Source: Fibrobacter succinogenes (GTDB lineage: Bacteria > Fibrobacterota > Fibrobacteria > Fibrobacterales > Fibrobacteraceae). From it: DNA of 64,000 nt. The position numbers and the translations under genes were made by a program. Of the stretch, positions 33,003 to 40,968 are shown piece by piece (the stretch's first letter is position 1; each line of letters starts with the position of its first letter). The notes under the pieces were generated by a model. That model saw only the letters and a list, made by a program, of their open reading frames with translations, was not told the DNA's origin and ran no database searches. The stretch covers positions 1 through 64,000 of the forward strand of contig CADCBQ010000017.1 of NCBI GenBank assembly GCA_902799745.1. The letters run 5' to 3'.

Positions 33003-34028
33003 TTATAATTCAATGCCCGTTTTTTCGTGGAAACGGAACCCGAATGTAAATGTGCGTTCTTCGCCGGGCGGGATTACAATGAGGCCGCGGTGATGATTCA
33101 ATGCATCGGGCTCTGCAGTCATGGGTTCGATAGCGATGCTCATGCGGTCAGGCGGAGTGTAAATCTGGATGGCGTTGTATTGCTCGATGCCGGCTTTCTG
33201 CCAAATGTCAAGCGAATAGTTGTCGCTTTCGAGCGATACGTGAGCGTTGTTGATAAAGTCAGAACCGCTTGCCTGCAATTCCGTGACATCTTTTTCGAGG
33301 CAGAAACAGTCGTTGATGAATTCGTCGCCAATCTTGCGGCCGTTTTCGAAACGGGTGTCTTCCTTGAATTCGCCGGTCGGAATGTCGGCTTTGTCCAACA
33401 GTGCGAGCGAGCAGCTGGGCAATTTCATGGTCAAGTTGTCAATCTTTTCGCCCAAAGTAAAGTACGGGTGCCAACCTTCGGAATAGGGCATATCGGTGTT
33501 GCCGATATTTTTGACGGTCGAGGTAATCGAAACGCTTTCGCCCGTGAAGGTGATGGTGTTGGTAGCACGGAAGGGAAACGGAAAACCGGCAAATGCTCCC
33601 GGCCAGTCGCAAGTGAATACGGCGGTGCAACTTTCGTTTTCGCTTTCAAAAGATTCAAATTCCCATTCTTTGTTCTGCAAGAATCCGTGCAAGGCGTGCG
33701 GCGCCCAGCTTACGTTGTTCACAAGTTCGTAAGTCTTGCCCTGCCAGGTGAATTTGGCGTAGGCAGTGCGGCCGGGAAATGGAGTGAGCCTGCAACCGGC
33801 GTTTGTGTCAGGAGAAATTTTTCTAAGGGTAGGTTCGTCTTTGTAGCCGTAGAGCAAATCGAGCATTGTCGAGGTTCGGGTATTTTGCTGATTTTCTACG
33901 GGGACTCGCCAACCGTTGAGTCCACAGCCAAAACCGTTCAGAATTTCAAATTCGGCTCCGTCGTCGCGTTGAAGCACGAAACAGGGAATGGTGCCCAGGG
34001 GGCGGAAAATTAGTTTGAATTGGCTCAT
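33003..34028 (-). CDS. Aldose 1-epimerase family protein
   Basis: 341 aa from the ATG at 34028. The frame stays open far upstream into the antisense of mnmE, but coding character begins at MSQFKLIFRPLG. Family marks are GWRVPVENQQN, CRLTPFPGRTAY, PHALHGFLQNKEWEFE with the His, and SEGWHPYFTLG with the second conserved His. Such enzymes interconvert alpha and beta anomers of hexoses (GalM group) or related sugars. No signal peptide, so cytosolic. Monocistronic; terminator at 32945-32972. Which sugar is used is not readable. Confidence 0.85.
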   Translation of the reverse strand: MSQFKLIFRPLGTIPCFVLQRDDGAEFEILNGFGCGLNGWRVPVENQQNTRTSTMLDLLYGYKDEPTLRKISPDTNAGCRLTPFPGRTAYAKFTWQGKTYELVNNVSWAPHALHGFLQNKEWEFESFESENESCTAVFTCDWPGAFAGFPFPFRATNTITFTGESVSITSTVKNIGNTDMPYSEGWHPYFTLGEKIDNLTMKLPSCSLALLDKADIPTGEFKEDTRFENGRKIGDEFINDCFCLEKDVTELQASGSDFINNAHVSLESDNYSLDIWQKAGIEQYNAIQIYTPPDRMSIAIEPMTAEPDALNHHRGLIVIPPGEERTFTFGFRFHEKTGIEL

Positions 34029-34160
34029 ATAGAGATAAATGTACAATAAATAACGGAAAAATGCCCTGTTGCAACAATCAAATAAGAAAATATTAAAATA
34101 CATTGTGATGTATTTCATACGTAAGTGAATGTTCCATAAGCTTTTGCTATCTTTGCCGCC

Positions 34161-35516
34161 ATGGATTCCCAGACGATTGTAGCCCCGATGACGCCTACGG
34201 GTGTGAGTGCCGTGGCGGCCCTCCGAGTGAGTGGTTCGCAGGTGCGTTTGGTGGTGGAACGCCTGTTTGGAACGAAGGCTGCCGGGGCTTTGGTGCCCCG
34301 CATGGCAAATCTCGGCACGGCCCGCGACCCGGAATCGGGCAAGGTGCTTGATAGCCTTCTGTACATTTATTTTGAATCGCCGAATTCTTACACCGGCGAA
34401 GATGTGCTGGAACTTTATCCGCATGGAAACCCGCTGATTGTACGCGACTTGCTGCAGGCAATCCGCAGCATCGAGGGCGTGCGCCTGGCTGAACCTGGCG
34501 AATACACGCGCCGCGCCTTCTTGAACGGCAAAATGGACTTGACCCAGGCCGAATCGGTGGCCGACGTGATTCACAGCGCAAACCGCGCGGAACTGGAGAA
34601 CGCCCACCGCTTGCTGGGCGGCGCACTTTCGAAAAAGATTGCGACGCTCACGGCACAGGTGAAAGACATCTCGGCCCGCCTCGAACTCGACGTGGACTTT
34701 GCCGAAGAAGAAGCCGATCCCGATTTTGCGGGCTGGGAGGCGCGCTTTGTCTCTATACGCGAATCTATCCAGCAGATTTTGAACAGTTTCCGCGGCAAGG
34801 CGAATTTGAGTAGGCTCCCGCTGGCAGTACTTTATGGTGCCCCTAATGCGGGCAAGTCGAGCCTGGTGAATGCGCTCCTCGGCGAAGACCGCGTGCTCGT
34901 GAGCAATGTGCCGGGCACTACGCGCGACTTTGTCGAAGTGCGACTTTTCTTGGAAGGCGGTGAAATCCGTCTGGTCGATACCGCAGGCATTGCAGAACAC
35001 GCGACCGACGAACTTGATGCGCTCAGCATGAAAAAGTCCCGCGAGATTTTGGAAGAAGCGGACCTCAAAATTTTAGTTGTCGATGGTACAGACGAGAGAA
35101 CGGGCGGAGCCCTACAGACGAGAGACGAGATTATACCTGATTTTATAGTCCACTCCAAGAGCGATTTGACGTCTTGTCATCCTGAGCGAGCGAAGCGTGT
35201 CGAAGGATCTCTCTGCATTTCTTCTAAAACAGGTGCGGGCCTTGCCGAACTCAAGAGCGTCATGAATGCCGCCTTGTTCAAAAAACGCGAAAACGAAGAA
35301 GATCTTTGGATTACCAGCGAACGCGAAAAGGCATGCCTCGAAGAGGCTTACGCCGGCGTGAACCGCGTGCTCGATTTGCTCCGTAGAAATCCGGCGGTCG
35401 AACTGCTGGCCTTCGAAATGCAGCTGGTGCGTCGCGCTTTGCAAAGTATAACGGGCGAAATTTCGTCTGAAGACATTTTACAATCTATTTTCGCGGGGTT
35501 CTGCATTGGAAAGTAG
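34161..35516 (+). CDS. mnmE: tRNA-5-carboxymethylaminomethyluridine-2-synthesis GTPase MnmE (TrmE), with repeat-derived loops
   Basis: 451 aa, normal length. An N-terminal folate-binding domain (MDSQTIVAPMTPTGVSAVAALR) and a helical domain surround the Ras-like G domain: G1 GAPNAGKSS (about 227), G3 DTAG, G4 HSKSDL (Ser where Asn is usual) and G5 ISSKTG; it ends in the diagnostic FCIGK. With MnmG it modifies the wobble uridine of several tRNAs. Two loops of the G domain are made of repeat DNA: residues about 311-324 (DERTGGALQTRDE) and about 338-351 (TSCHPERAKRVEGS). Total length is unchanged, so the elements replaced variable loop sequence. A TATCTT box lies 7 nt before the ATG; no Shine-Dalgarno. 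Confidence 0.95.
   Translation: MDSQTIVAPMTPTGVSAVAALRVSGSQVRLVVERLFGTKAAGALVPRMANLGTARDPESGKVLDSLLYIYFESPNSYTGEDVLELYPHGNPLIVRDLLQAIRSIEGVRLAEPGEYTRRAFLNGKMDLTQAESVADVIHSANRAELENAHRLLGGALSKKIATLTAQVKDISARLELDVDFAEEEADPDFAGWEARFVSIRESIQQILNSFRGKANLSRLPLAVLYGAPNAGKSSLVNALLGEDRVLVSNVPGTTRDFVEVRLFLEGGEIRLVDTAGIAEHATDELDALSMKKSREILEEADLKILVVDGTDERTGGALQTRDEIIPDFIVHSKSDLTSCHPERAKRVEGSLCISSKTGAGLAELKSVMNAALFKKRENEEDLWITSEREKACLEEAYAGVNRVLDLLRRNPAVELLAFEMQLVRRALQSITGEISSEDILQSIFAGFCIGK
35090..35133 (+). repeat. Dispersed repeat element copy inside mnmE (in frame)
   Basis: AGACGAGAGAACG, then the hairpin GGGC-GGA-GCCC, then TACAGACGAGAGACGAGA. The same layout occurs in the spacers at 22262-22312 (minus) and 51261-51309. 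Here it is translated as DERTGGALQTRDE. Confidence 0.7.
35176..35210 (+). repeat. HPE-type palindromic repeat inside mnmE (in frame)
   Basis: The core ATCCTGAGCGAGCGAAGC...CGAAGGAT is an imperfect palindrome of the kind found in many bacterial spacers, whose translation typically reads HPERSEGS. Here it is translated as CHPERAKRVEGS between the G4 and G5 motifs of MnmE. Confidence 0.75.
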
Positions 35517-36378
35517 TTATATCGGTGCTTTGCTTGCCATTTTCATGTTTGGCTCCTACATGGTGCCCCTTAAAAAATGGCCGAATTATTCTAGCTGGGC
35601 ATACCTTTCGATGATGACCTTGGGCGCGCTTTTGAGTGCGCTTGTCGTGGCGTTCTATACGGGCACCTTCAATGTACACCCGATTGGCGTGCTTTGCGGC
35701 CTGATGTGGGTCGTGGGCGGTGCCTTCTGTTTTTGGGCGGTGCAGGCCGAGGCTGACCTTGCGGGTGCCGGCGTGCGTTCCATGGGCGTGAGCATTCTGG
35801 CTTCATTCCTTTCGGGCGTGCTCCTGTTCGGTGAACAGTCCAAGTTCTTCCTCTCGATCCCGGCGATTGCATGCTTCTTAATCGGGCTTTCACGCTTGTC
35901 GCCGTCGCATGGTGGCTCCGTATTCAGGAACTGGCGCTCGCTTTTGGGCGGCCTTGCCTTCGGTACGTACCTGATTCCCTATAAGCTTGCAGTTCAGTCT
36001 GGCCTCTCGATGACCGATGTTGAATTCCTCTGCCCGTTTACCATCGGTATTTTTGTCGGCAGCCAGGCGCTGATTGCCGTGCTTGAAATTCGCCGTAAAA
36101 AGATGTTCGAATACAAACTCGTGCCAAGCGTTGTTACCGTTTTGATGGGTGTGCTCTGGACTATAGGCATGCACGGCTGCTTCTGGGCTATCGATGTGAA
36201 CGGCGCGCTCGGTTATGCCATCGGTTATCCGCTCACGCAGCTGAACTTGCTGGTGAACCTGGGCTGGGGAGTATTTGTTTTTGGCGAATACAAAACGGCC
36301 CGCGAACGAATCAAGTTGCTCTTGGCGACCTTCATCATTCTCGCGGGCGCTGTGTTGCTAACCCTGTCGAAGGGCTAG
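35506..36378 (+). CDS. GRP/RhaT-like sugar or drug/metabolite transporter, ten-TM
   Basis: 290 aa, about ten hydrophobic segments in two similar halves. It opens ESSYIGALLAIFMFGSYMVPLKKW; the VGGAFCFWAVQAE and LGYAIGYPLTQLNLLVNLGWGVFVFGE stretches are like the glucose/ribose porter (GRP) and RhaT families. It probably imports a sugar across the inner membrane with a proton or sodium ion; the substrate is unknown. The TTG start at 35506 overlaps the mnmE stop by 11 nt, implying coupling. It ends 16 nt from the convergent GH9 gene. Confidence 0.78.
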   Translation: MESSYIGALLAIFMFGSYMVPLKKWPNYSSWAYLSMMTLGALLSALVVAFYTGTFNVHPIGVLCGLMWVVGGAFCFWAVQAEADLAGAGVRSMGVSILASFLSGVLLFGEQSKFFLSIPAIACFLIGLSRLSPSHGGSVFRNWRSLLGGLAFGTYLIPYKLAVQSGLSMTDVEFLCPFTIGIFVGSQALIAVLEIRRKKMFEYKLVPSVVTVLMGVLWTIGMHGCFWAIDVNGALGYAIGYPLTQLNLLVNLGWGVFVFGEYKTARERIKLLLATFIILAGAVLLTLSKG

Positions 36379-36395
36379 CCGGGGCGTTTCCTCTC

Positions 36396-38537
36396 TTACT
36401 TTATCGCAATCTTCTTTGCTCCAAAGCCGTCAACCTTGACCATGTAGATACCGCTCTGCGCATTGTCGAGGTTCAGCGTTGCCTTGCCGGCGGTAAGCTT
36501 TGCGGTTGCAATTTCTGCACCATTGAGGCTCAATACTCGCACCTTTGCGGTACCGCGGGCGTTCACCGTAAGCGTGCGACCTTGAGTCTGCACCGAGAAT
36601 TTGGCGCTCGCGATAGCCTTAGGTTTGATTGCATCGGGGTTGTAAACCTTAATCGGATTTTCATCGTAGCGGGCGACTAGTGCGTTCAGGTACCAAGTGG
36701 TATGCGGTAACCACTGTTCTACCCAGCGCCAGTTGTTCCAAGGTTCTTCGGGGTTAAAGCCTACGTAGGCGACGCCGTCGTCATCCCAGGCGATTCCCGA
36801 ACCGTCCGTGCTCTTGCCGGTAATGCCGTTTGCAATGCCACCTTTGAGGGTTGCGTCGTAATCAGAGGTGCCGTCGTACTTGGCAGGATTCTTCTTGCCG
36901 ATGCCGTACATCATGCAAGTGCCGTAAGGGTTCTTGCCCAAAATCCAGTCGAGCTGGTCGGTCGCATACTTGTTGATGGTGCTGTCCTTAATGTCCAATT
37001 CGGTCATCGCAAGTGCTGCCGCTGCAGAAAGGCTTGCGATACGGGCGTCTTCGCCCTGCCACCAGTACTTACTTTCGTTGTCATGCGGAATAAAGAATCC
37101 ATCCTTGATGTTTCCACCGGTTTTGTATGTCTGGCGGGCGTAACCGAAGGGATTTTCAACTTTGTTTGTGATGGAAATGAGCCAGCTCAAGTGCTTGCGG
37201 ACGGCCGCGAGTGCTGTCTTGTAGACGATTTCACCATTGGAGACTGAACAGTCGAATTCAGGGGGGCAAGGTTCGCGTTCAATCTGCATTTCTGCTTCGA
37301 GGAATCGTACCAATGCAATCAGCGGAAGTCCTGCGTCGCTTGCATGCCAGAACGGACGGGTCTTCGCGTCGTCGCTCCAGAAATATCCGTCATTGCTAAT
37401 GCGGTCGGCGAGGTGTCCAGCGCGGCTTTCCATATCGTCCATGTAGGAGGCTTTTCCCGTAGCGAAGAACAGTTCCGTTGCCGCAAGGAGCGCCGTGTAG
37501 TCGTCGATAATGTTTTCTTTGTGGTCGTCGCAGTATTCGCAGTTGCCACCGATGCTCTGCTTTTCAGAAAGGTGTGCGTAAGCTTTCTGGGCCGCTTCAA
37601 GGTATTGTTCGCTGGTGTAGTCACCCTTGACGCCGAGCTTAGAAACGCGAGCGAGGCCTGCGATTGCCATGCCGCCGCCTTCGCGGAAAGCCGTCTGGTA
37701 ATCGGCGCTCTTTTTGCCGTCTTCGCCGCTAAAGGCGCAAAGGTAGCGACTTCCCATGCCCCAGTTGTCGAACACGGTCATGTAGAAGAACCCCTGTTCG
37801 TCGAGCATGCGTACCAAGAAGTCTGCACCGTAGGCGGCTTCGGCCGCCGCGGTGGCCTTGGTGCTTGTCGAGGCGAGCAGTGTCGGGATGCGTTCTGCCG
37901 CAAAGGCGAGTGACCATACGGTCAGGGGAATCTGTTGCGGGTTCAGGTAGTTCGCGTAAGAAAGGTGGCTCAGGTACTTGCTCACGTCGCCGCTGGCATC
38001 GTACCAACCGCCGCGCACGTCGCGGGTCGTTCCGGAACTCCCGTAGACAGACACCTTCTGGTCCCAACCGATAATGGGGTCCTTGTTGGCGCGGTCATTG
38101 TAGAAGTAGTCCATGACCATGCCGAGCGTCTTTACGGCAAGGGTGTTTTGGCCGATGTAGAAATCATTCGATGCGGTGGGGCTGCCTGCGGCGATTTCTA
38201 CATGGTAGTTGCCCTCCATGGGTCTTTCGCCGGATTCTCCGCTCGGGGTGGAAGGAATTTTGCCGGTGATATCGATGACGTAGAACTTGCCGTTGCTTGT
38301 CCAGTTGTCAGGGTTTTCGCCTTTGCTGACTTTACCGGTTGCAACGGAGGCTGCAGTCATGCCTTCCTTGGGGGCGTACCAAAGAGTCCATTCGGAGCCT
38401 TCAAGGTCCTGGTCGCTCTTGACCACGATTGTAATGGGCTTGTTCCAGTCGTAGCCAGCTTCGTTGATATAGAAGGTGTTGTCTGCGAGTGCGGACGCCG
38501 CAACCGCAATGGGGAGAAGTCTGCAAACTGTATTCAT
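36396..38537 (-). CDS. Secreted GH9 endoglucanase-type cellulase
   Basis: 713 aa. Signal peptide ending near ALAD. An N-terminal Ig-like domain (about 20-130, FYINEAGYDWNKPI) typical of one GH9 class, then the (alpha/alpha)6 barrel. The catalytic base region is RGGWYDASGDVSKYL (the DAGD-type motif) and the acid Glu is likely in NWRWVEQWLPHTTWYLNAL. Cys pairs (GNCEYCDDH) may bind a metal or form a disulfide. The C-terminal about 70 residues (VQTQGRTLTVNARG ... GIYMVKVDGFGAKKIAIK) are the same sorting-type tail as in GH26 and GH30. It hydrolyses beta-1,4-glucans outside the inner membrane. No clear Shine-Dalgarno. Confidence 0.9.
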   Translation of the reverse strand: MNTVCRLLPIAVAASALADNTFYINEAGYDWNKPITIVVKSDQDLEGSEWTLWYAPKEGMTAASVATGKVSKGENPDNWTSNGKFYVIDITGKIPSTPSGESGERPMEGNYHVEIAAGSPTASNDFYIGQNTLAVKTLGMVMDYFYNDRANKDPIIGWDQKVSVYGSSGTTRDVRGGWYDASGDVSKYLSHLSYANYLNPQQIPLTVWSLAFAAERIPTLLASTSTKATAAAEAAYGADFLVRMLDEQGFFYMTVFDNWGMGSRYLCAFSGEDGKKSADYQTAFREGGGMAIAGLARVSKLGVKGDYTSEQYLEAAQKAYAHLSEKQSIGGNCEYCDDHKENIIDDYTALLAATELFFATGKASYMDDMESRAGHLADRISNDGYFWSDDAKTRPFWHASDAGLPLIALVRFLEAEMQIEREPCPPEFDCSVSNGEIVYKTALAAVRKHLSWLISITNKVENPFGYARQTYKTGGNIKDGFFIPHDNESKYWWQGEDARIASLSAAAALAMTELDIKDSTINKYATDQLDWILGKNPYGTCMMYGIGKKNPAKYDGTSDYDATLKGGIANGITGKSTDGSGIAWDDDGVAYVGFNPEEPWNNWRWVEQWLPHTTWYLNALVARYDENPIKVYNPDAIKPKAIASAKFSVQTQGRTLTVNARGTAKVRVLSLNGAEIATAKLTAGKATLNLDNAQSGIYMVKVDGFGAKKIAIK

Positions 38538-38612
38538 AGTCTTGAATATAATTTATTGCCCCTTGAATATCAATAAGAGGATGTAAAAGTGTGTTTATGG
38601 TTAATAACTATG

Positions 38613-38629
38613 TACGCAATTTTTGCGTA
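38613..38629. promoter_or_regulatory. Inverted repeat, possible operator upstream of GH9
   Basis: TACGCAA-TTT-TTGCGTA, perfect 7-bp arms, 76 nt upstream of the GH9 start. The core ACGCA/TGCGT recurs at 38784-38798. Confidence 0.4.
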
Positions 38630-38783
38630 AAATATGAAAGAGACGAAAAATGCTCTCTTGCTGGACTATGAAATATTTCAATCAAAGGATGGCCGGCTTT
38701 CGTTCCTGATGGCCAAAATTTCAAATTTGTGAGATGTTTAACTTGTTGAATTTAGCTGAATTACAAACTTTTCGTTTGAAATA

Positions 38784-38798
38784 ACGCAAAACATGCGT
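38784..38798. promoter_or_regulatory. Second ACGCA/TGCGT inverted repeat
   Basis: ACGCA-AAACA-TGCGT, perfect 5-bp arms with the same core as the repeat at 38613; it lies about 40 nt upstream of the aldolase-gene -35 box. Confidence 0.35.
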
Positions 38799-38836
38799 CA
38801 AAAATGTTCTTTTTTCTATGAATTGCTTTTTGACTA

Positions 38837-38865
38837 TTGACTTCTGTAATTCTTAATTCTAATTT
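38837..38865 (+). promoter_or_regulatory. Promoter of the aldolase-like gene
   Basis: TTGACT at 38837-38842, 17-nt spacer, TAATTT at 38860-38865 followed by TG. It predicts a leader of about 70 nt containing the hairpin at 38889-38906. Confidence 0.6.
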
Positions 38866-38945
38866 TGCCTGCGAACAAAAAAAGGAAATCCCGGTCTATG
38901 CCGGGAAGACATCCTAGAGAATAAACAATAAACGAGTATCAAACC

Positions 38946-39887
38946 ATGTACTACGAAAGCATCAAAGTTTTGGACTGCACCATCCGCGATGGCGGCTTGG
39001 TCAACAAGCACGACTTCTCCCTCGAATTTGTGCGTCGCCTTTACACCCTCCTGTCTGCCGCCGGCGTGGACTACATGGAAATGGGCTACAAGAATTCCCC
39101 GGATCTCTTTGATCCCAAGGAATACGGTCCGTGGAAGTTCTGCGATGACGATCTGCTCTGGAAGGTGAAGGACGGTATCGATTCCAAGATCAAGATGGCC
39201 GTGATGGCTGACGTGGGCCGCGTGAACATGGACGCCGTGAAGCCCGCTAGCGAAAGCCCGTACCAGATGTTCCGCGTGGCTAGCTACGTGAAGAACATCG
39301 ACAAGGGTATCGAAATGGTGAACGCCTTCCACGACATGGGTTACGAAACCACCCTGAACATCATGGCTGTGAGCCGTGACCGTGGCCCGGAACTCGACGA
39401 AGCCCTGCACCAGGTGAACGAAGAATGCAAGGCCGACGTGCTTTACTTGGTGGACAGCTTCGGCGCCTTCTACCAGGAAGACATCGATAAGGAAATTACC
39501 CGCTACCGCGGTATCGTGAAGGGCAAGAAGTTCGGCTTCCATGGCCACAACAACCAGCAGCTGGCTTTCTCCAACACGATTCAGGCAATCATCGACCACG
39601 TGGACTACCTCGACGGTTCCGTGTCCGGTATGGGCCGTGGCGCCGGTAACTGCACCACCGAACTCCTGCTCGGATTCCTGAAGAACCCGAAGTACGACCT
39701 GCGTCCGGTGCTTGACGCCTACCAGGAACTGTTCTTGCCGCTCAAGGAAAAGTACGAATGGGGCTATATCATTCCGCAGATGATTACGGGTATGCTGAAC
39801 CGCCACCCGCAAGACGCCATCGCCATTCGTAAAACCGAAGACAAGGACAACTATACGAAGTTTTACAACCACATGATGAACGACTAA
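38946..39887 (+). CDS. DRE-TIM metallolyase (HMGL/4-hydroxy-2-oxovalerate aldolase-like)
   Basis: 313 aa. The N-terminal LDCTIRDGGLVNKHDF has the D-x-T-x-R-D-G start of the HMG-CoA lyase/isopropylmalate synthase/aldolase superfamily, and FGFHGHNNQQLAFSNT supplies the HxH metal ligands and Asn; SVSGMGRGAGNCTTE matches the G-x-G-x-x-x-G-N loop. No LeuA-type regulatory or BC domain. It cleaves or forms a C-C bond of a 2-oxo acid next to a divalent metal; the substrate is unknown. Codon use is strongly optimal, suggesting high expression. Monocistronic, with its own promoter and terminator. Confidence 0.82.
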   Translation: MYYESIKVLDCTIRDGGLVNKHDFSLEFVRRLYTLLSAAGVDYMEMGYKNSPDLFDPKEYGPWKFCDDDLLWKVKDGIDSKIKMAVMADVGRVNMDAVKPASESPYQMFRVASYVKNIDKGIEMVNAFHDMGYETTLNIMAVSRDRGPELDEALHQVNEECKADVLYLVDSFGAFYQEDIDKEITRYRGIVKGKKFGFHGHNNQQLAFSNTIQAIIDHVDYLDGSVSGMGRGAGNCTTELLLGFLKNPKYDLRPVLDAYQELFLPLKEKYEWGYIIPQMITGMLNRHPQDAIAIRKTEDKDNYTKFYNHMMND

Positions 39888-39931
39888 TAAGGTGAATGCC
39901 ACGACGGCAAGTGTGGCGAGTTTATCTAAGT

Positions 39932-39957
39932 AGGAGTGCATTTTATGCACTCCTTTT
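39932..39957 (+). terminator. Intrinsic terminator of the aldolase-like gene
   Basis: AGGAGTGCA-TTTTA-TGCACTCCT followed by TTTT. Confidence 0.88.
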
Positions 39958-40087
39958 TGATAAACGAAGCCACGGACGCGAAGCGTCTGTAAGACTTGCC
40001 GGCATGGCTGAACCGAAAAGTCGTGGACTTGAGCCCGTAGGGCGAAAGGCCAACGATTGGGCAATAAATTTTTTCTAATTTAGGGGC

Positions 40088-40912
40088 GTGCGTTACTTAT
40101 TCCTGCTGATTGCATTTGTGTTTGGGTTGTCTGCCTCGTTTGCGGCAGATGCCGTAGACTCGCTTGCATCAGAGAATAAGTTGTCCGAAATTAACACGAT
40201 CCCGTTGCCGGGGCAGACCGCCTACATGGAACAGGGCCTTTCGTTCGGTATGGGCTTTGGTATTTACGATCCGCTGGACGAGTGCGACTGCATGGGCGCT
40301 TGGCAGGTGCAGCTGGAGTATTTTTATTCCGACTGGATTAGCGGCGGTACCGATGTTCGCTTTTTCGGAGGTGACCTGGATCGCGACGCTATGGTCATGT
40401 ATCAGCGCTACCGCCTGAATGTGCGGTTCCATAAGCCTTCCGACGAATTCGACCTGTATGCGGAGCCATTCCTGGGCTTTGAAAATACGAGCATCTCGGC
40501 TTTTAGAAAACAGGTGCGCGGCAAAAAGACTCCGTCGCGCCAGCATTATTGGTGGGACGACGATGAAGAACCTGTCGAGGCGGATACCCTTGAAGAAAAA
40601 GATAACGATGACTGCCAGAAACTCTTTACGCTGGATGGCTTTTCGATTGGACTTGGTCTCGGCGGTGGCTATAATCTGACCCGCTATGTCTCGGTGACCG
40701 CCGGAACCCACTTGGAATACAACTTTTCGAAGTCGCTTTTGCTGAATATTGTGCCGGGGGTGGCCTTTAACCTCCGCGAGGTGTGGCCGTGGGCCAAGCG
40801 TACGCTCCGTTCGACCTGGGTTTCTTTCGAAATTGGGGCGTTAAAGACGTTCAATAACGATATTGACGGCTGGTCGAACGTCTTTTTCCTGGGAATCCAG
40901 TTCGGGGCGTAG
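40088..40912 (+). CDS. Outer-membrane beta-barrel-type protein, unknown role
   Basis: 274 aa, GTG start, signal peptide (YLFLLIAFVFGLSASFA). Alternating hydrophobic strands (GLSFGMGFGIYDP, AWQVQLEYFYSD, DLYAEPFLGFENT, FSIGLGLGGGYNLT, VSVTAGTHLEYNFS) end in FFLGIQFGA, as in eight- to ten-stranded barrels. Between strands is an acidic loop rich in Asp/Glu (about residues 155-180). No specific family recognised. No Shine-Dalgarno; a TAATTT box ends 6 nt before the GTG. It is followed by the rpsF promoter. Confidence 0.72.
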   Translation: MRYLFLLIAFVFGLSASFAADAVDSLASENKLSEINTIPLPGQTAYMEQGLSFGMGFGIYDPLDECDCMGAWQVQLEYFYSDWISGGTDVRFFGGDLDRDAMVMYQRYRLNVRFHKPSDEFDLYAEPFLGFENTSISAFRKQVRGKKTPSRQHYWWDDDEEPVEADTLEEKDNDDCQKLFTLDGFSIGLGLGGGYNLTRYVSVTAGTHLEYNFSKSLLLNIVPGVAFNLREVWPWAKRTLRSTWVSFEIGALKTFNNDIDGWSNVFFLGIQFGA

Positions 40913-40932
40913 GGTAGACCTGCCTCCGAGGT

Positions 40933-40961
40933 TTGACACCTAAATCCCGTTTTTCTATATT
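40933..40961 (+). promoter_or_regulatory. Promoter of the rpsF-rpsR-rplI operon
   Basis: TTGACA at 40933-40938, 17-nt spacer, TATATT at 40956-40961 followed by TG. This is the closest match to a textbook sigma-70 promoter in the window and gives a leader of about 70 nt. Confidence 0.8.
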
Positions 40962-40968
40962 TGGTGCA

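Larger units (their letters stand above)
38538..38945. other. AT-rich divergent intergenic region (GH9 / aldolase-like gene)
   Basis: 408 nt with no credible ORF. It holds two inverted repeats with an ACGCA/TGCGT core (38613-38629 and 38784-38798), a plus-strand promoter at 38837-38865 and a leader hairpin TCCCGG-TCTATG-CCGGGA at 38889-38906. It is the longest non-coding stretch in the window and must carry the control of the cellulase gene. Confidence 0.6.

Noticed and set aside
34029..35000. Upstream extension of the aldose epimerase frame
   Set aside because: This part is antisense to mnmE and only by chance stays open; the epimerase family start fits 34028.
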